DNA from: Trifolium pratense
Taxonomy: Eukaryota; Streptophyta; Magnoliopsida; Fabales; Fabaceae
Length of the DNA stretch: 64,000 bases
Direction: 5' to 3'
Assembly (NCBI RefSeq): GCF_020283565.1
Contig: NC_060063.1
Span: 41,686,856 to 41,750,855, forward strand
Below the pieces are notes generated by a model, which did not search any database, was not told where the DNA came from, and worked only from the letters and a program-made list of their open reading frames with translations. Below, piece by piece: positions 36,801-49,776 of the stretch (positions are counted from its first letter, which is position 1; each line of letters starts with the position of its first letter). A program made the position numbers and the translations under genes.

Positions 36801-39446
36801 AGATCTTTCTGAATTTTCGGAAGAAAAGATATATGGTGCTTCAAAGCAAAGTAGGAAAAATTTTCCTAACAGAAATGTGTCTTCAGGTACCCCTCGCACA
36901 GCAGTAGTGTCAATGTCACGTCCATCCGCCAAACGAAGGGACAATCCTCTTGCTCAATCTGTTCCGAACTTCTCTGATTTAAGAAAAGAAAACACAAAGC
37001 CTTCTTCTGGAGTAAGCAAATCAACCCGCTCTCAGGTGAGAAACTATGCTCGTAGCAGAAGCTCGAATGAAGAGGAGCAAGGTATCAAGGAAGAGAAGCT
37101 AAGGCAAACTCTGTCTTTACGGAAGAGCTCTGCCAACCCTGCAGAGTTTAAGGATTTGTCTGCTTTGAATTCAGATGGGATTGTTTTGACTCCATTGAAA
37201 TTTGATTTGGACGAGACTGATCCAGGCCCTTATGATCAATCATCAAGGTCTTTTGTTAAAAAGGGTAGCACTGTAGGACCTGGTTTTGTAGGCAGTGCTA
37301 TCAGGATGAAAGCTTCAATGGCACCTGATATTGAGAAAAATAAAGATTTCAATGACTTAGAATTTGATATGGAAGATTCATTCCATACGACCATAGAGGA
37401 ACAAGATGAAATTGGAAGTATGGCCATTGAAGATTCTGCTTATAATAATAATGGAAAGGTTAGTCTGAGCCAGGAATCTGGTAATTCTGGGTCTGAAATC
37501 AGTGATTCTACGAGGTCTCTTGCTCAGGCAGACCCTATTTTAGGGGGTGAAATGCCTAATGCATTTTCATCAACTTTCAATGGTGTTGGATCTCTGCAGG
37601 AATCTCCAGTTGAAAGTCCTGTGTCCTGGAACTCACGCGCACCTCATCCTTTTTCTTACCCGCATGAGTCTTCTGACATTGATGCTTCTATAGATTCTCC
37701 AATTGGAAGTCCTGCTTGGAATTCCCGTTCCCTTATCCAGGGTGAGAGTGATGCTGCTCGAATGAGGAAAAAATGGGGAAGTGCTCAAAAACCTTATCTT
37801 GTCGCTAATTCTTCCCAAAGTCAACCCAAGAAAGATGTCACGAAAGGTTTTAAGCGATTGCTTAAGTTTGGGAGAAAAACTCGTGGGACAGAGACGCTGG
37901 CTGATTGGATTTCTGCTACAACTTCAGAAGGAGATGATGATATGGAAGATGGTCGAGATCTGGCCAACCGGTCATCGGAAGACCTGAGGAAATCGAGAAT
38001 GGGGTTATCTCATGGTCATCCTTCTGACGAAAGCTTCAATGAAAGTGAGCTGTTCAACGAACAAGGTAACCTATTATTTACTCAAATTTCTTGTTATCGA
38101 TCAATATGCTTGGTTACATCTTTGTACATACAAGTTTACCCTTCCTTTTCGAATTCGTTTTTCCAATTTCTTGTGAATGCCTGCAATTAGCAAATGGATC
38201 CTTCATTTTGTCATCTTTGTTTGCTCATTTAGATGAATGTTTCTTTTTTTTTTTTTTTTTTTTTTTTTGTAAATATCAATACGAATGAAAGAAGAAAAAA
38301 ACTCAATTTACCTTTTGTCATCGGGAATTCGAAAGTTATACACTTTTGTTAATTTTAGTGTATTCAAATGTACACGTTATCTTTTCAGTGTGGATCATAG
38401 TTGAGTAGATAGATGCAATATGTGGACAATATATTTTTAGATTCTTCCACCTCTATCGAAGTGGTGTGTGTGTGTACAAATGCTGATGCTAATCTGTTAG
38501 AATGTACTGTCTAGGTAGAATAGGGACAGCTGTTAGTCAGTTTGTCCATTTGTTAGATTAGTTAGTTAGTTGAATTTATTGTAATAATAGATAGAGATGG
38601 CCTTAGAAGGAATAGGCACTATTAGGATTTTTGACTTAAACCGATCTCTCGGTCACAAGCGATATTGCTCTTGTAAGGTTGTATGAAACCTTGTGATTTG
38701 GATTACTAATTCTAGTTCTTTCTTCTTCATCTCGCTTTTCTTATTGTGCCATTCTCTGCGTTTCTTTCTGTCTGTCCTCTACATTTCCGTAGGTTCTCAT
38801 CTCATGAACCTAACACGATCCCACCTTTTCTTGATATTAACCAATTGTAATGTTCTTACTACTGGCCAATAATCATGATTTCTATTTTATTCAGCTAGTT
38901 CCTTTTGGTCATGCGTGTTCACGTCTACATACTATAATTTTCACTTATTGTGTAATGGATAAAGATAAATAACTTTGCAATTGATAATTTGATTCTTAAT
39001 TCTTGCAGTTCAATCCATAGAAAGCTCTATTCCTGCGCCTCCCGCTCATTTTAAGCTGAGGGATGATCATATATCAGGAAGTTCATTAAAAGGTGATACC
39101 TGTGTAACCTAATTTATGTTGATTCAATCAATCCATTTATGTCACAGCTGTATGTGTAACGCTAATGAAGTACTTGCGTACTTGTGCTATTGTTAATATT
39201 GTGTTTGATTCATACAACACAACTGAGTCTCTCTTCATTGATGTCGAGAATAACATTTCATTTGCTTCAGATTTAGCATCTTTCATGGAACATTAAGTTT
39301 AAGGGCGAGTTAAAGTGCATTTTGGTGCCTAAGAAACAGCTTATGCCAAATGTCTAATTATATACTTTCCATTTTGTGCAGCTCCCAAATCATTCTTTTC
39401 TCTCTCAACTTTCCGAAGCAAAGGAAGTGACTCAAAACCCAGATGA
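29894..39446 (+). CDS. COP1-interacting protein 7-like protein
   Basis: Ten exons: 29894-29952, 30066-30248, 30355-30454, 30565-30595, 31562-31604, 32774-32926, 34637-36626, 36766-38065, 39009-39092 and 39382-39446. They give 1335 residues with the frame kept at every junction. The N-terminus ([23 protein letters not shown]...[14 protein letters not shown]) and [20 protein letters not shown] (about 188-207) are the conserved head of the plant CIP7-like family. The C-terminus has [12 protein letters not shown] (about 1213) and [13 protein letters not shown]...[12 protein letters not shown]. The middle is long, polar and probably disordered. It has an Asn/Asp-rich run (about 383-415), a 27-residue triple tandem repeat (about 662-742) and a charged coiled coil (about 775-820). 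Arabidopsis CIP7 binds the COP1 ubiquitin ligase and acts in light signalling; the function of this branch is less clear. The leader (29050-29880) probably holds an intron. Confidence 0.9.
31062..31148 (-). repeat. 5'-truncated SINE in intron 4 of the CIP7-like gene
   Basis: On the minus strand it reads TGGCCAGGCTTTACTTACCT and ends GGTTAATACC plus an A10 tail. It is the 3' half of the element at 41101-41280. Confidence 0.75.
33678..34579 (-). mobile_element. Non-autonomous Helitron in intron 6
   Basis: On the minus strand the element starts TCTATATATATAATTCC (34579 downwards). It ends in a small hairpin (CCTGTGC/GCACGGG with loop ATC), then TGTGGGACTAG, giving the CTAG 3' terminus at 33678. 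Host bases are A (left) and T (right), as expected for insertion into an AT dinucleotide. Joining the flanks restores an uninterrupted ATT repeat. Inside are an (AAT)n microsatellite (about 33779-33826) and two local tandem duplications (about 34225-34350 and 34388-34490). There is no RepHel coding. It ends 57 bp before exon 7. Confidence 0.8.
36051..36293 (+). repeat. Coding 81-bp tandem repeat, three copies
   Basis: Units start at 36051, 36132 and 36213, each exactly 81 bp (27 codons: [20 protein letters not shown]). They differ by only a few bases, so the expansion is recent. It stays in frame within exon 7 of the CIP7-like gene. Confidence 0.95.
38495..38815 (+). mobile_element. Probable solo LTR (Copia-like) in intron 8
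   Basis: A 321-bp segment starts TGTTAGAATGTACTGTC and ends CATGAACCTAACA, with TG..CA ends inside short inverted TGTTAG/CTAACA. Flanks TAATC and CGATC match at 3 of 5 positions. No primer-binding site or internal coding follows. The ends resemble legume Copia LTRs. Confidence 0.6.
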
Positions 39447-40771
39447 TAGTTCACCGAGTGAGGAGGCCTGGCAAGTGATTTGAATCATCTTCAATGATAT
39501 GGTGTAAAGGACAACTTTAAAAAAATATGATACATAAAAGAGAGGTAGGCATGATACAGTGATTCTATATGAAAGATATATAATATGGGGTAATGTATAT
39601 TTTCTTGGATTCATGAGTTTTTTCCCCTATGATTTAGTTAGTCATGGCTGTGTTGAAAAATATGCTGCATACCAGTGCAGTGTCTTTGTAATTTTGGCAG
39701 CAGTGACATTCTTTTTAAGCATTTACTTTGATTTGTTACTTGTGTGATTATGTATATCAGATTTGAACTCTTGTTAGTCAGTATAGTTAGAATTAAGAAA
39801 GAGTAATGTGATTGCGGAGTTAAATAATAGCCTTTTCAAAAGATTATTTCTTTCTCCCATGTGAACAGACAAATAAGAAATATCGGAATCTTTTACCGCT
39901 TCAGTATTAATGTTTAATTTCACGATAGTCGCACATTTTTTAAGTTAAACTTCTTGTAATTTGTCATACAGTAATAGAGTTGGTTTTGGATCCTTGTGAT
40001 GTTGCATCCATTTCTTTTGAACACAATTTTGAGCCAGTTCTAATTTGAGGTGTGTTTGGATAAACAACTTCGAAGCGTTTATTGAATAAGCGCATATAAG
40101 CGTAGACTCTGCATAAACTAGTTGTTTTTATGTTGTCAAGTGTTTGTTATAAATAAGCTCAAATAAGCTATTCCATATAAGCTCTTGGATATTCTTGCAT
40201 GTGAAAATAATATTTACCTGGATTAGGATAACTTCTCTATTTACTGTTCAGAAGAAGCAATTTTAGTTCAGGTTAGTCCTGCTAAGTTACCTATTATGTC
40301 ATCTATATTTGTGAATGTTAAGATGACATAATGATGTATAAATAATGCTATTATATCATGACCATGATACATGTTTGAGGGTGAGTGAAAATGTATTTTA
40401 GTGCCTAAGAAACAGCTTATGCCAAATGTCAATTCATATACTTTTCATTCTAGTTATTTGACATTTATTAAGCTTTTTTTAGTCAAATGGTACTTCAAAG
40501 AATCAAATCTACTGAGAAATCGTTATCAGTACTAAGTACCATGGATAAACTATTGGGATTTGATTATTCTAGCAATGCTTTTGCATGGTCACGAGCATCA
40601 TAAGTTATGCAAGGACATTATAGTCTTATCAGTCCAAAATTGAACAAATATTTACCACTAAAAACTGGTGTAACAGTAAATATTGTTGGTGTAAGGGTAA
40701 ATATTGCTAATGCTAGGTTGGATCCTTTAACCCGAGTTTGAATTTGAGACCTCGTTACGGATAAAAAAAAA
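39447..40771. other. Intergenic, 3' flank of CIP7-like gene
   Basis: Holds the presumed 3' UTR and a fragment (40050-40190) with 'gtgtttggataaacaacttc' and 'ataagctcaaataagct', the end of an abundant dispersed MITE family. The 'gtgcctaagaaacagcttat' segment occurs twice (near 39326 and 40402). No gene. Confidence 0.45.
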
Positions 40772-41084
40772 GGCTTAATTACACATTTGGTCTCTTACGT
40801 TTATTTTAAGTTTCAATTTGATCCCTTACGTTTAAAAAGTATCAATTTGGTCCCTTATGTTTCCATTAGGTTTCAATTTAGTCATTTCTGTCAATTTTGT
40901 CACATGTGGCAGTCAATTCGCATATGTGGACTGATACGTGGACACTTTGACACAGTGACACGTGTATAGTTCAAATGGTGTTAGTGACAAAACTAACGGA
41001 AATGACTAAATTGGAACCTAATGGAAACGTAAGGGACCAAATTGAAACCTAAAATAAACGTAAGGACCAAATGCGTAGTTAAGC
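40772..41084. mobile_element. MULE-type MITE with GGCTTAATT end
   Basis: 313 bp. The left arm GGCTTAATTACACATTTGGT and the right arm pair over about 130 bp ('cccttacgttt' repeats facing 'aaacgtaaggg'). Flanks are A-rich on both sides, so the exact target duplication is not resolvable. Confidence 0.75.
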
Positions 41085-41100
41085 AAAAAAAAACAAACTA

Positions 41101-41280
41101 ACCAAGATATTGAGTTCAAGTGGTTAATGAGCTTCCCTTAGGACAGATCATTCAGAAAACCCGAGTCTGATTCCTGGTAGGAACAATTTTTGGCCAGATT
41201 TTACTTGCCTCGCGGCCGAACTCTGGATTATCGGGACCCCTTTCCTCTAAGAACTAGATAGTTAATACCAAAAAAAAAAT
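41101..41280 (+). repeat. SINE with poly(A) tail
   Basis: Begins near ACCAAGATATTGAGTTCAAG, includes CTCGCGGCCGAACTCTGGAT and ends GGTTAATACC-like plus a run of A. A truncated copy in the other orientation lies at 31062-31148, which confirms a dispersed family. The stretch from here to 42047 is the presumed promoter of the ABCB gene; no further feature is recognised. Confidence 0.7.
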
Positions 41281-42047
41281 ACTTAGCTGAGAAAATCTAA
41301 GGGTTGTTGAATAGATTTGAGCTGTTATCACTCAATGTTAGCAGTCACTATTTATTTGATATCATCTAGGAACCAATTCGGTCAATTAACAACAAATAAA
41401 GATTCCCTTTGATTATTTTCTTTTCTTGGATTACACGTAAACACTGTTATATTTTTATTTATGCACCAAAGCAATGCACTTAGTGCAAGAGCCTGCTGTG
41501 TAATAAACTAACAGATTCTCTTACAGAACAAAATTATCCTTTGTTAATTCCGGTACAACATTTATGTCTTTTATGATTAGTCTTTGTTGTTTGTTTTTTT
41601 CCTCATGAAATAGTCTTTCACTTCTTATATAACACATTATCAACAACAAAAATACAACATAGATGACAAATAGATTTTGTTCTGATTAGGAAAGAGAAAG
41701 TTTGACTTAGACAATAATCACTTACATAACATAAGTCACTTCAAAAGTTTACATGCCGTCAACTTATCCTCTAATTATGTACTAAGCCGGCAACTTAGTA
41801 TTACATGCCGTCCATGTACAACAATATTAATCTTAATATATTATACAAACATTCTTAAATAAACCATTAAATTAGATTTTCACCTAAAAACCAAAGTAAT
41901 ATCTGTTCAATCTTGTGTCTGTCGGAACAACCAATGTTATTTCACACATTACACCAATCACTAAGTTTGAACATTTTATTCCTTTCTCTATAACTTCTTA
42001 TTACAAACACTAAACACTGGCAGTGGCTGCTAGGTAGCTAGCTAGCC

Positions 42048-45000
42048 ATGGCTGATTCTTCGTTTGAGATAGACAATCCGAGAAGACACTATCCAACTCC
42101 AGTGAGTTATCAGAGTGTATCCGGCTCTAGTTCCTTCATACATTCTTCTCGAAGCAAAGTAACTCCGAGAACTAGAAGAACTCGTCGCAACAAAATTCCA
42201 TCCACACCCTTTGCCTCAGACGACGACCGTTCATGGCAAGGAGAAGTTTCGTGGAAGTTTGAACCAACTGGGTTGCGCGAACATAGTACAAACTTCGGTT
42301 CTGTTCTTAGTCCATGGCCAACCAACTCCACCTCTGATCGTAGCCATGTGTTTCGCCAATCAGCTAATGACTATTACCTTTCGAGAATTGGTGGTTTTCG
42401 AGGCCTTACAAACCCATCAAATGATCATTCTTCCTATGGAAGAGTTGAACTTAGGAGCCATGTTGCTAGGGCCCACAATGATCATAGTTACTTTGATCAA
42501 TATAGTGGATTCTCTAAATTAGGAATCATCAAAGAAGGAGTTAGTAGTGGAAGTCGTAACATTAATCATAAGACTAGTCCATTAGCCGAGGAAGACGAGC
42601 TCAGTGCGATCGATTATAGTATAACAGATGAACATGTTATGTCACCTTATGGGAATGATAATCATTTTCTTGATGAATTGTCATATGTTAAACATGATCA
42701 TAAAGTACCATCTTATGGTAACAAATCCCCTAGCCAAATTTATGGTGGTGGTGGTTATAGTCACTATGAGAGTAAAATGGCATCAGGGTTTGATGATGAA
42801 GGTGATGAGGATATGGATGAGGATGATGATGATGTTGTAGGTCCTCCAAAGACAGTTGGATTGTTTAGCTTGTTTAGGTATACAAGAAAGTGGGATTGGT
42901 TGCTTGTGTTTTTTGGTTGTTTAGGGGCTCTTATAAATGGAGGATCACTTCCTTTTTATTCTTATCTTTTTGGTAACTTGGTTAATAAGCTTTCAAGAGA
43001 AGCAAAAGATAACAAATCTCAGCTGATGAATGATGTAGACCAGGTACTAAATTTTCGCTGCATTCACGCAATCATAGGGTTGTTGATATGAAGCATTAGA
43101 TCAAGATCAGACGATTCATATTCTAACTTTGTATATTGGTCCCAATTTATAAAAGTTGGAAAGTGAGTTGTCTGATCATGACTTGGTAATTCTAATCGCG
43201 TGAGTGTGTTAAAAGCGTTCGGATTATAGGGAATATGGATCCCTACATGGCTACATCCACATAGTCATGCAGTCACTGATGTGAGTCATCAAATTAAGAT
43301 CAGATGACTTATGTTTTGACTTGATTTATCATAGTCAAAACACGGATCGTTCGATCTTAATCCAACGGTTTAAATTGTGTAACTATGTCAAATGCGTGAT
43401 TTGGAGTAAATTTTCACCGTCTTTCTCTTATTGTAATTTTCAGATATGTGTATTTATGACCGGCTTAGCTGCAGTTGTGGTAGTTGGAGCATATATGGGT
43501 AAGAAGATTAAATCATTAACTAATCATATTTATTTATTTCATAATTTTCAACAAATACATAGTTTGTCTAGAACTCTTGAGGTAGTAACACATTTTTTTG
43601 ATGGCTCAAAATGGCAGAGATCACATGTTGGAGGTTAGTAGGGGAGAGATCTGCTCAAAGAATTAGAACTGAGTATCTAAGAGCAATTCTTAGACAAGAC
43701 ATAACTTTTTTTGATACAGAAATTAATACTGGTGATATTATGCATGGTATTGCTAGTGATGTTGCACAAATTCAAGAAGTTATGGGAGAGAAGGTTAACT
43801 CTTGTTACTCTTTTCTGCTAAGAAAACTATACTCTAAAGATACATTACTTTAACAAAGACTTATAGTGATATTGCTACTCATGATTCTTAACAAATTGTT
43901 AATTTGCTCCTAATGCAGATGGCTCACTTCATTCATCATATATTTACATTCATATGTGGATATGCAGTTGGATTTAGAAGATCATGGAAAGTGTCATTGG
44001 TTGTATTCTCAGTCACACCATTAACAATGTTCTGTGGTATGGCTTACAAAGCACTTTATGGTGGTTTAGCAGCAAAAGAAGAAGTAAGATAAAAACAAAC
44101 ACACAACTATATATCATATTAATCATCATTCATTCATTTGTATGACTTTAAGATAGATATGATTAAAGGATCCGTTTATTTGATTGACTTATTTGAGTTT
44201 ATCTATTACTATAAACTGTTTATGACGTGTCCATAAACTGTTGTCAGCTTATTTCCATAAACTGTCTAGGATATTATTGAAAACAATTTGACCTTGTTAT
44301 ATCTTATGTTATAGAAATAACTCATTGAATAATTTTTTTTTGGCTAAAGGCTTCTTATAGGAAAGCTGGAAGCATTGCTGAGCAGGCAATAAGTTCAATT
44401 AGGACAGTATTTTCATTTGTTGCTGAAAGCCAATTGGTTGAAAAATATTCTGATCTACTTCAAAAATCAGCTCCAGTTGGGGCTAAACTTGGTTTTGCTA
44501 AAGGTGCAGGAATGGGTGTTATCTACTTAGTAACTTATTCAACATGGGCTTTGGCTTTTTGGTATGGTTCTATCTTAATTGCTAAGGGTGAACTTGATGG
44601 TGGTTCAGCTATTGCTTGTTTCTTTGGTGTCAATGTTGGTGGAAGGTGTGCTTTCTTCTCTCTCTAACTTTGTTTCAAATGTTACCTTAAAATTGGATTT
44701 GGATCGCATTCAGTCAAAATTGCATGCAGTCCTGCGGTCAGAAAAAATCTGACGGTCAAGATTACATGAACTTTCTTTGACGGTGTTCTCATAAGTTTAT
44801 TTATTTATTTATTGACAGAGGCTTGGCATTAGCACTTTCATATTTTGCACAATTTGCACAAGGTACTGTTGCGGCAAGCCGTGTATTCTATGTTATAGAG
44901 AGAATTCCTGAGATTGATCCTTACAATCCTGAGGGTAGGAAACTTTCATCTGTTCGTGGAAGGATCGAGTTAAAGAATGTTAGTTTCGCATATCCATCTC

Positions 45001-48000
45001 GTCCTGATTCACTAATACTTAATTCCATAAACTTGGTATTTCCATCTTCAAAAACTTTGGCATTGGTTGGTGCAAGTGGAGGTGGAAAATCAACTATCTT
45101 TGCTCTCATAGAAAGGTTTTATGACCCTATAGAAGGTAACCATATACTCCATCCGTTCCTTTTTAATTGTCTCTTTTAGTTTCTTGCGTATCACTCTATC
45201 TCCTACTTAATCTCTAAAATATTTCGAAACGGTAATTTCTAAAGTATATGAAAATTTGTCATGTTAGTTTCTAGCATACTGTCAATATATAACAACATGG
45301 ACTAGCAGAATAGATTTAGAGACTACGTATTATTTTTACACATTTTGCGGACAAATAGGAAAGAAAGTGATTATGGTACTTAACTTTGCTGAGTTTGAAT
45401 ATGTTTGTAGGGATTATTACCTTGGATGGACATGATTTAAGGACACTTCAAGTGAAGTGGTTAAGGGATCAAATTGGGATGGTTGGTCAAGAGCCAATTC
45501 TGTTTGCTACATCTATACTTGAAAATGTGATGATGGGAAAAGATGATGCTACAAAGGAAGAGGCAATTTCTGCTTGTATTGCTGCTGATGCTCACAATTT
45601 CATATCTAAGCTGCCACTGCGCTACGACACTCAGGTGCAGTAACCAATCACAAACATATCTTTCCATTTCTAGATTACCAGATATTAAAGAAAAATAAGG
45701 TTACATAATAGTTATACAATAACGTTATAGTAAAAATAGATCAACTCTTGTGTCAGCACTAGTGTCTATAACAGTTTTGTCAAGCACAGAAAATAACGGT
45801 TTGTTTATATTCTGCTACGCAATAGTACTATTAGCGCTGCTATATCTGCTATTTAACAATATTGGTACTATTCTGCTATGCTATAACCATTATCCGCTAT
45901 TTAAACTAGTCTATAGACACAACGAAACTATGAACATCCATGAATATTCTCAAAGAGCATAAAAAACATATATAATAGTCACAACTTGGTAAAATGTTTA
46001 TGGTTTGATTCTTACCAAAAAAGTACCATGTTCTTTTGTAGGCTGGTGATAGAGGTACGAAACTTTCGGGAGGTCAAAAGCAAAGAATTGCATTGGCTAG
46101 AGCAATGATAAAAAATCCGAAAATCCTTATTTTAGATGAACCAACTAGTGCTCTTGATGCTGAGTCAGAGTCTGCAGTCCAAAGGGCCATTGACAAGATT
46201 TCTGCAGGCAGGACAACTATTGTCATTGCTCACAGGATAGCAACAGTGAAGAATGCTGATGCCATTGTAGTACTTGAACACGGTTCTGTCGCTGAGATTG
46301 GTGACCATCGCCAGCTTATGGCGAAAACCGGAGCTTACTACAACCTTGTCAAGCTTGCAACTGAATCCATTTCAAAACCTCTTCCATTAGAAACCGGAAT
46401 GCAAAAAACCAATGATTTGTCGTCCATTAATAATAAATATGCTCCTGATATAGCAAAATCAAGTTATCTAGTCGATATCGATTCAATGCAGGATGAGGAA
46501 CAAGAAGATATTGAAGATAAAAAATATAAAAAGCCAAAAAATTATAAACTTTCTGAGATATGGAAATTGCAAAAGCCGGAGTTTATGATGCTAATTTCAG
46601 GCCTTGTTTTGGGCATGTTTGCTGGTGCTGTTCTGTCCCTTTTTCCATTAGTTTTAGGAATATCCCTTGGAGTATATTTTGGCAATGACACTTCAAAAAT
46701 GAAAAGAGATGTAGGGTACCTTTGTTTAGTACTTGTCGGCCTTGGATTCGGTTGCATCGTTTCCATGACAGGACAACAAGGTTTATGTGGTTGGGCAGGT
46801 TCAAAGCTAACACTTCGGGTTAGAAACCTCTTGTTTCAATCCATATTGAGACAAGAACTTGGATGGTTTGATTTTGATGAAAACTCCACCGGTGTATTGG
46901 TGTCACTGCTCTCGAGAGATTCAGTTAGTTTTCGTTCGGTACTCGGTGACAGATTCTCAGTACTTCTTATGGGATTGAGTTCGGCCGCTGTTGGACTCGG
47001 CGTGTCCTTTGCCTTTAATGTCAAACTAACTCTTGTTGCAGCTGCTGTAACACCTTTAACCCTTGGTGCAAGTTACATAAACTTGATCATAAACATTGGT
47101 CCGAAAATCAATAACGATTCTTATGCAAGAGCTAGCAATATTGCTTCTGGTGCAGTTTCAAATATAAGGACAGTTGCTACATTTTCTGCTCAGGATCAGA
47201 TTGTTAAATCCTTTGATAATGCCTTATCAGAACCTAGAAAAAAATCATTAAAAAGTTCACAGCTTCAAGGTCTTGTATTTGGATTGTTCCAAGGTGCTAT
47301 GTATGCAGCATACACCTTAACTCTTTGGTTTGGTGCATACCTTGTAAAAAAGAACCAAGGAGAATTTGAAGATGTTTATAAGATTTTTCTCATTCTTGTT
47401 TTGAGTTCATTTTCTGTTGGTCAACTAGCTGGTTTAGCACCTGATACTTCTATGGCTTCAACATCAATTCCTGCAGTTCAAGATGTGATAAACAGAAAGC
47501 CATTGATAGGAAATGATGGAAGAAAAACTAGGAAAGTTGATAGATCAAAGGCTTTTAAAATAGAATTCAAAATGGTGACATTTGCATATCCATCAAGGCC
47601 TGAGATAACTGTGCTGAGGAATTTCTGTTTGAAGGTTAAAGGTGGAAGTACCGTGGCTTTGGTAGGACCAAGTGGATCAGGAAAATCAACAGTTGTGTGG
47701 TTGACACAGAGATTCTATGATCCTGATCAAGGAAATGTTATGATGAGTGGTGTAGATTTGAGGGAGATTGATGTGAAATGGTTGAGGAGACAAATTGGTT
47801 TAGTTGGTCAAGAACCTGCACTTTTTGCTGGGAGCATAAGGGAAAATATTGCATTTGGAGACCAAAGTGCTTCTTGGGCTGAAATTGAAGCTGCTGCAAT
47901 GGAAGCTTACATCCACAAGTTCATTAGTGGACTTCCTCAGGGTTATGAAACTCAGGTATGTTCATAGACATTCATTGCTTCGACCAAAGCAAAATTAAAT

Positions 48001-48964
48001 TTACAACAAAGATATGGAATTAGGGATCCAAATTCCATATGGTTTTGTAGCAACGACACTTCAGATTGAAGGCGTATTCAGTGTACGACACTTGTGTTAG
48101 GGTCTAACACTGACATGCCACTGACACACGTGGTTACATTCAATCACTTCAATTTTTTCAAATTATTACTGGATACTAGTGTCTATATGTCAGTATCGTG
48201 TCTGTGTCGGTGCTTCAGAAAGAAAATGCATTCATCACATAATCAGTAAGTCGGGGGCATCCCAACTTACCAATTGCGTGAATGCATTGATTCTTTAACT
48301 GCAGACAATTCACAACCAAATATTTAGTGTCTATCTACCTAAGCATAATAACCTAAGTTCAGCAATTTGTTCACAATCATGTTTATTTAAAGCATTATGA
48401 AAATCAAATCATGTAAGAAGACTCTATGGAGAGATATGCTACATAACTTGTTCTCCAAGTTACGCTACATATTTTACTGAAGTATTTGTTATACTTATTT
48501 ATCTAGCATGTAACATAGCATTTAGTATGCTACATAACGTTTTACATGATTTTTCCAATACCCTTCTATTAATAAAACATATGGTTTAATAATCTATAAT
48601 ATTCTCTATACTATAGGTTGGTGAAAGTGGAGTCCAATTATCAGGTGGACAAAAACAAAGGATAGCTATAGCAAGGGCCATATTGAAGAAATCAAAGGTG
48701 CTTCTACTTGATGAAGCAAGCAGTGCATTGGACTTAGAATCAGAAAAACACATACAAGAAGCTCTTAAGAATGTTTCCAAAGAAGCAACAACTATAATAG
48801 TTGCGCATCGTCTTTCTACAATAAGAGAAGCTGATAAAATTGCAGTTATGAGAAATGGAGAAGTAGTTGAGTATGGTAGCCATGACACTCTTATTTCTTC
48901 AAATCAAAATGGTTTGTATGCTAGTCTTGTTAGAGCTGAGACCGAAGCCAATGCATTTGCTTGA
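42048..48964 (+). CDS. Full-size ABC transporter, subfamily B (P-glycoprotein type)
   Basis: Nine exons: 42048-43043, 43444-43498, 43618-43793, 43919-44083, 44350-44645, 44819-45135, 45411-45634, 46042-47955 and 48617-48964. They give 1496 residues with all phases consistent. The order is TMD-NBD-TMD-NBD. TMD1 starts at about 285 ([18 protein letters not shown]). NBD1 has Walker [10 protein letters not shown] (647-655), signature LSGGQ (751-755) and Walker B ILILDEP (about 771). TMD2 spans about 890-1200. NBD2 has Walker [10 protein letters not shown] (1285-1293), LSGGQ (1389-1393) and [12 protein letters not shown] (about 1409). All catalytic motifs are intact, so an active ATP-driven exporter is expected, probably at the plasma membrane. 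ABCBs are usually about 1250 residues. The extra length is a polar N-terminal extension of about 270 residues ending in an acidic run ([14 protein letters not shown]). Substrate unknown; auxin transport is known for some ABCBs, not inferred here. Confidence 0.95.
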
Positions 48965-49579
48965 TCCTTTAAAAAATCTTAGCATATAATGTTTTTTTAT
49001 GGAAACTCGGTATCTGGTCTAAGGATCGGCTATCTCAGCATGTAATGTTGTTATAGTGAACATAGCATTTCACAAATGATCTATTGTCAAATTCAATTGG
49101 ATTAAGATAGGGAAAATCCAATGCAATTTGTTAGGTATGTTTTAAAGTGTGGATTATCATTGTTCAATATTTTAATCATAATTTTTTTGGGGTATCATCT
49201 TTATCAATATAGAGAAAAATCATATAAAGTATCATCTTCATTAACATTTTAAAAAATTAATAAAGAAAAAAAAATTCACTTTACTAATTAATCACTCAAT
49301 GATATAGATTGTGAGAATACATTGACAAGTGCGAACCGCGCCTTAGTTCAAAAGGTTCAACCATGACTCAGATATCTCATCAATTTCTAGTTCAATTTTT
49401 AAAGGAAAAAAATCACATCGAAATAAAGAATAACAAAAATACTTAATAATCAAAATAAAGAAAACAAAACAACATTTGGTTCTAATTAAATGCAAACAAA
49501 AGTAATTGAAAGAGCTTACCTTGTAATTAACCATTGAAATATATAACCATAATTCCGATATTATTTAAATAATAAGAGA

Positions 49580-49665
49580 AAAAATCCATGATGGAGAACA
49601 AGAGCACATGCTCAGATTTTTGATAAATCAAGCATGTGCCCTGCTTCTCCAGCATGGTTCAATCT
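49580..49665 (-). ncRNA. MIR164: MIR164 precursor hairpin
   Basis: On the minus strand the 5' arm (49631-49651) carries a 21-nt sequence starting TGGAGAAGCAGGGCAC and ending ATGCT. This is the miR164 family sequence (the variant with ACATGCT at the 3' end). The 3' arm (about 49590-49612) reads AGCATGTGCTCTTG then TTCTCCATC and pairs with it except for a two-base internal mismatch and a G-U pair. The outer stem CCATG/CATGG extends the fold and the loop is about 17 nt. miR164 guides cleavage of NAC-domain mRNAs (NAM/CUC, NAC1, ORE1 types) in meristem boundaries, roots and senescence. The locus lies about 0.6 kb beyond the ABCB stop, on the opposite strand. Expression cannot be judged from sequence. 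Confidence 0.93.
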
Positions 49666-49776
49666 CCTCGATTGTTTTCATGGTTCTATATCAATAACAT
49701 TTTTGATCAAGCCACTGCATACTGTTTTCATTCTATAAAGATCTTAGAGAATTGAATAGAGAAATAGAAACATCGT

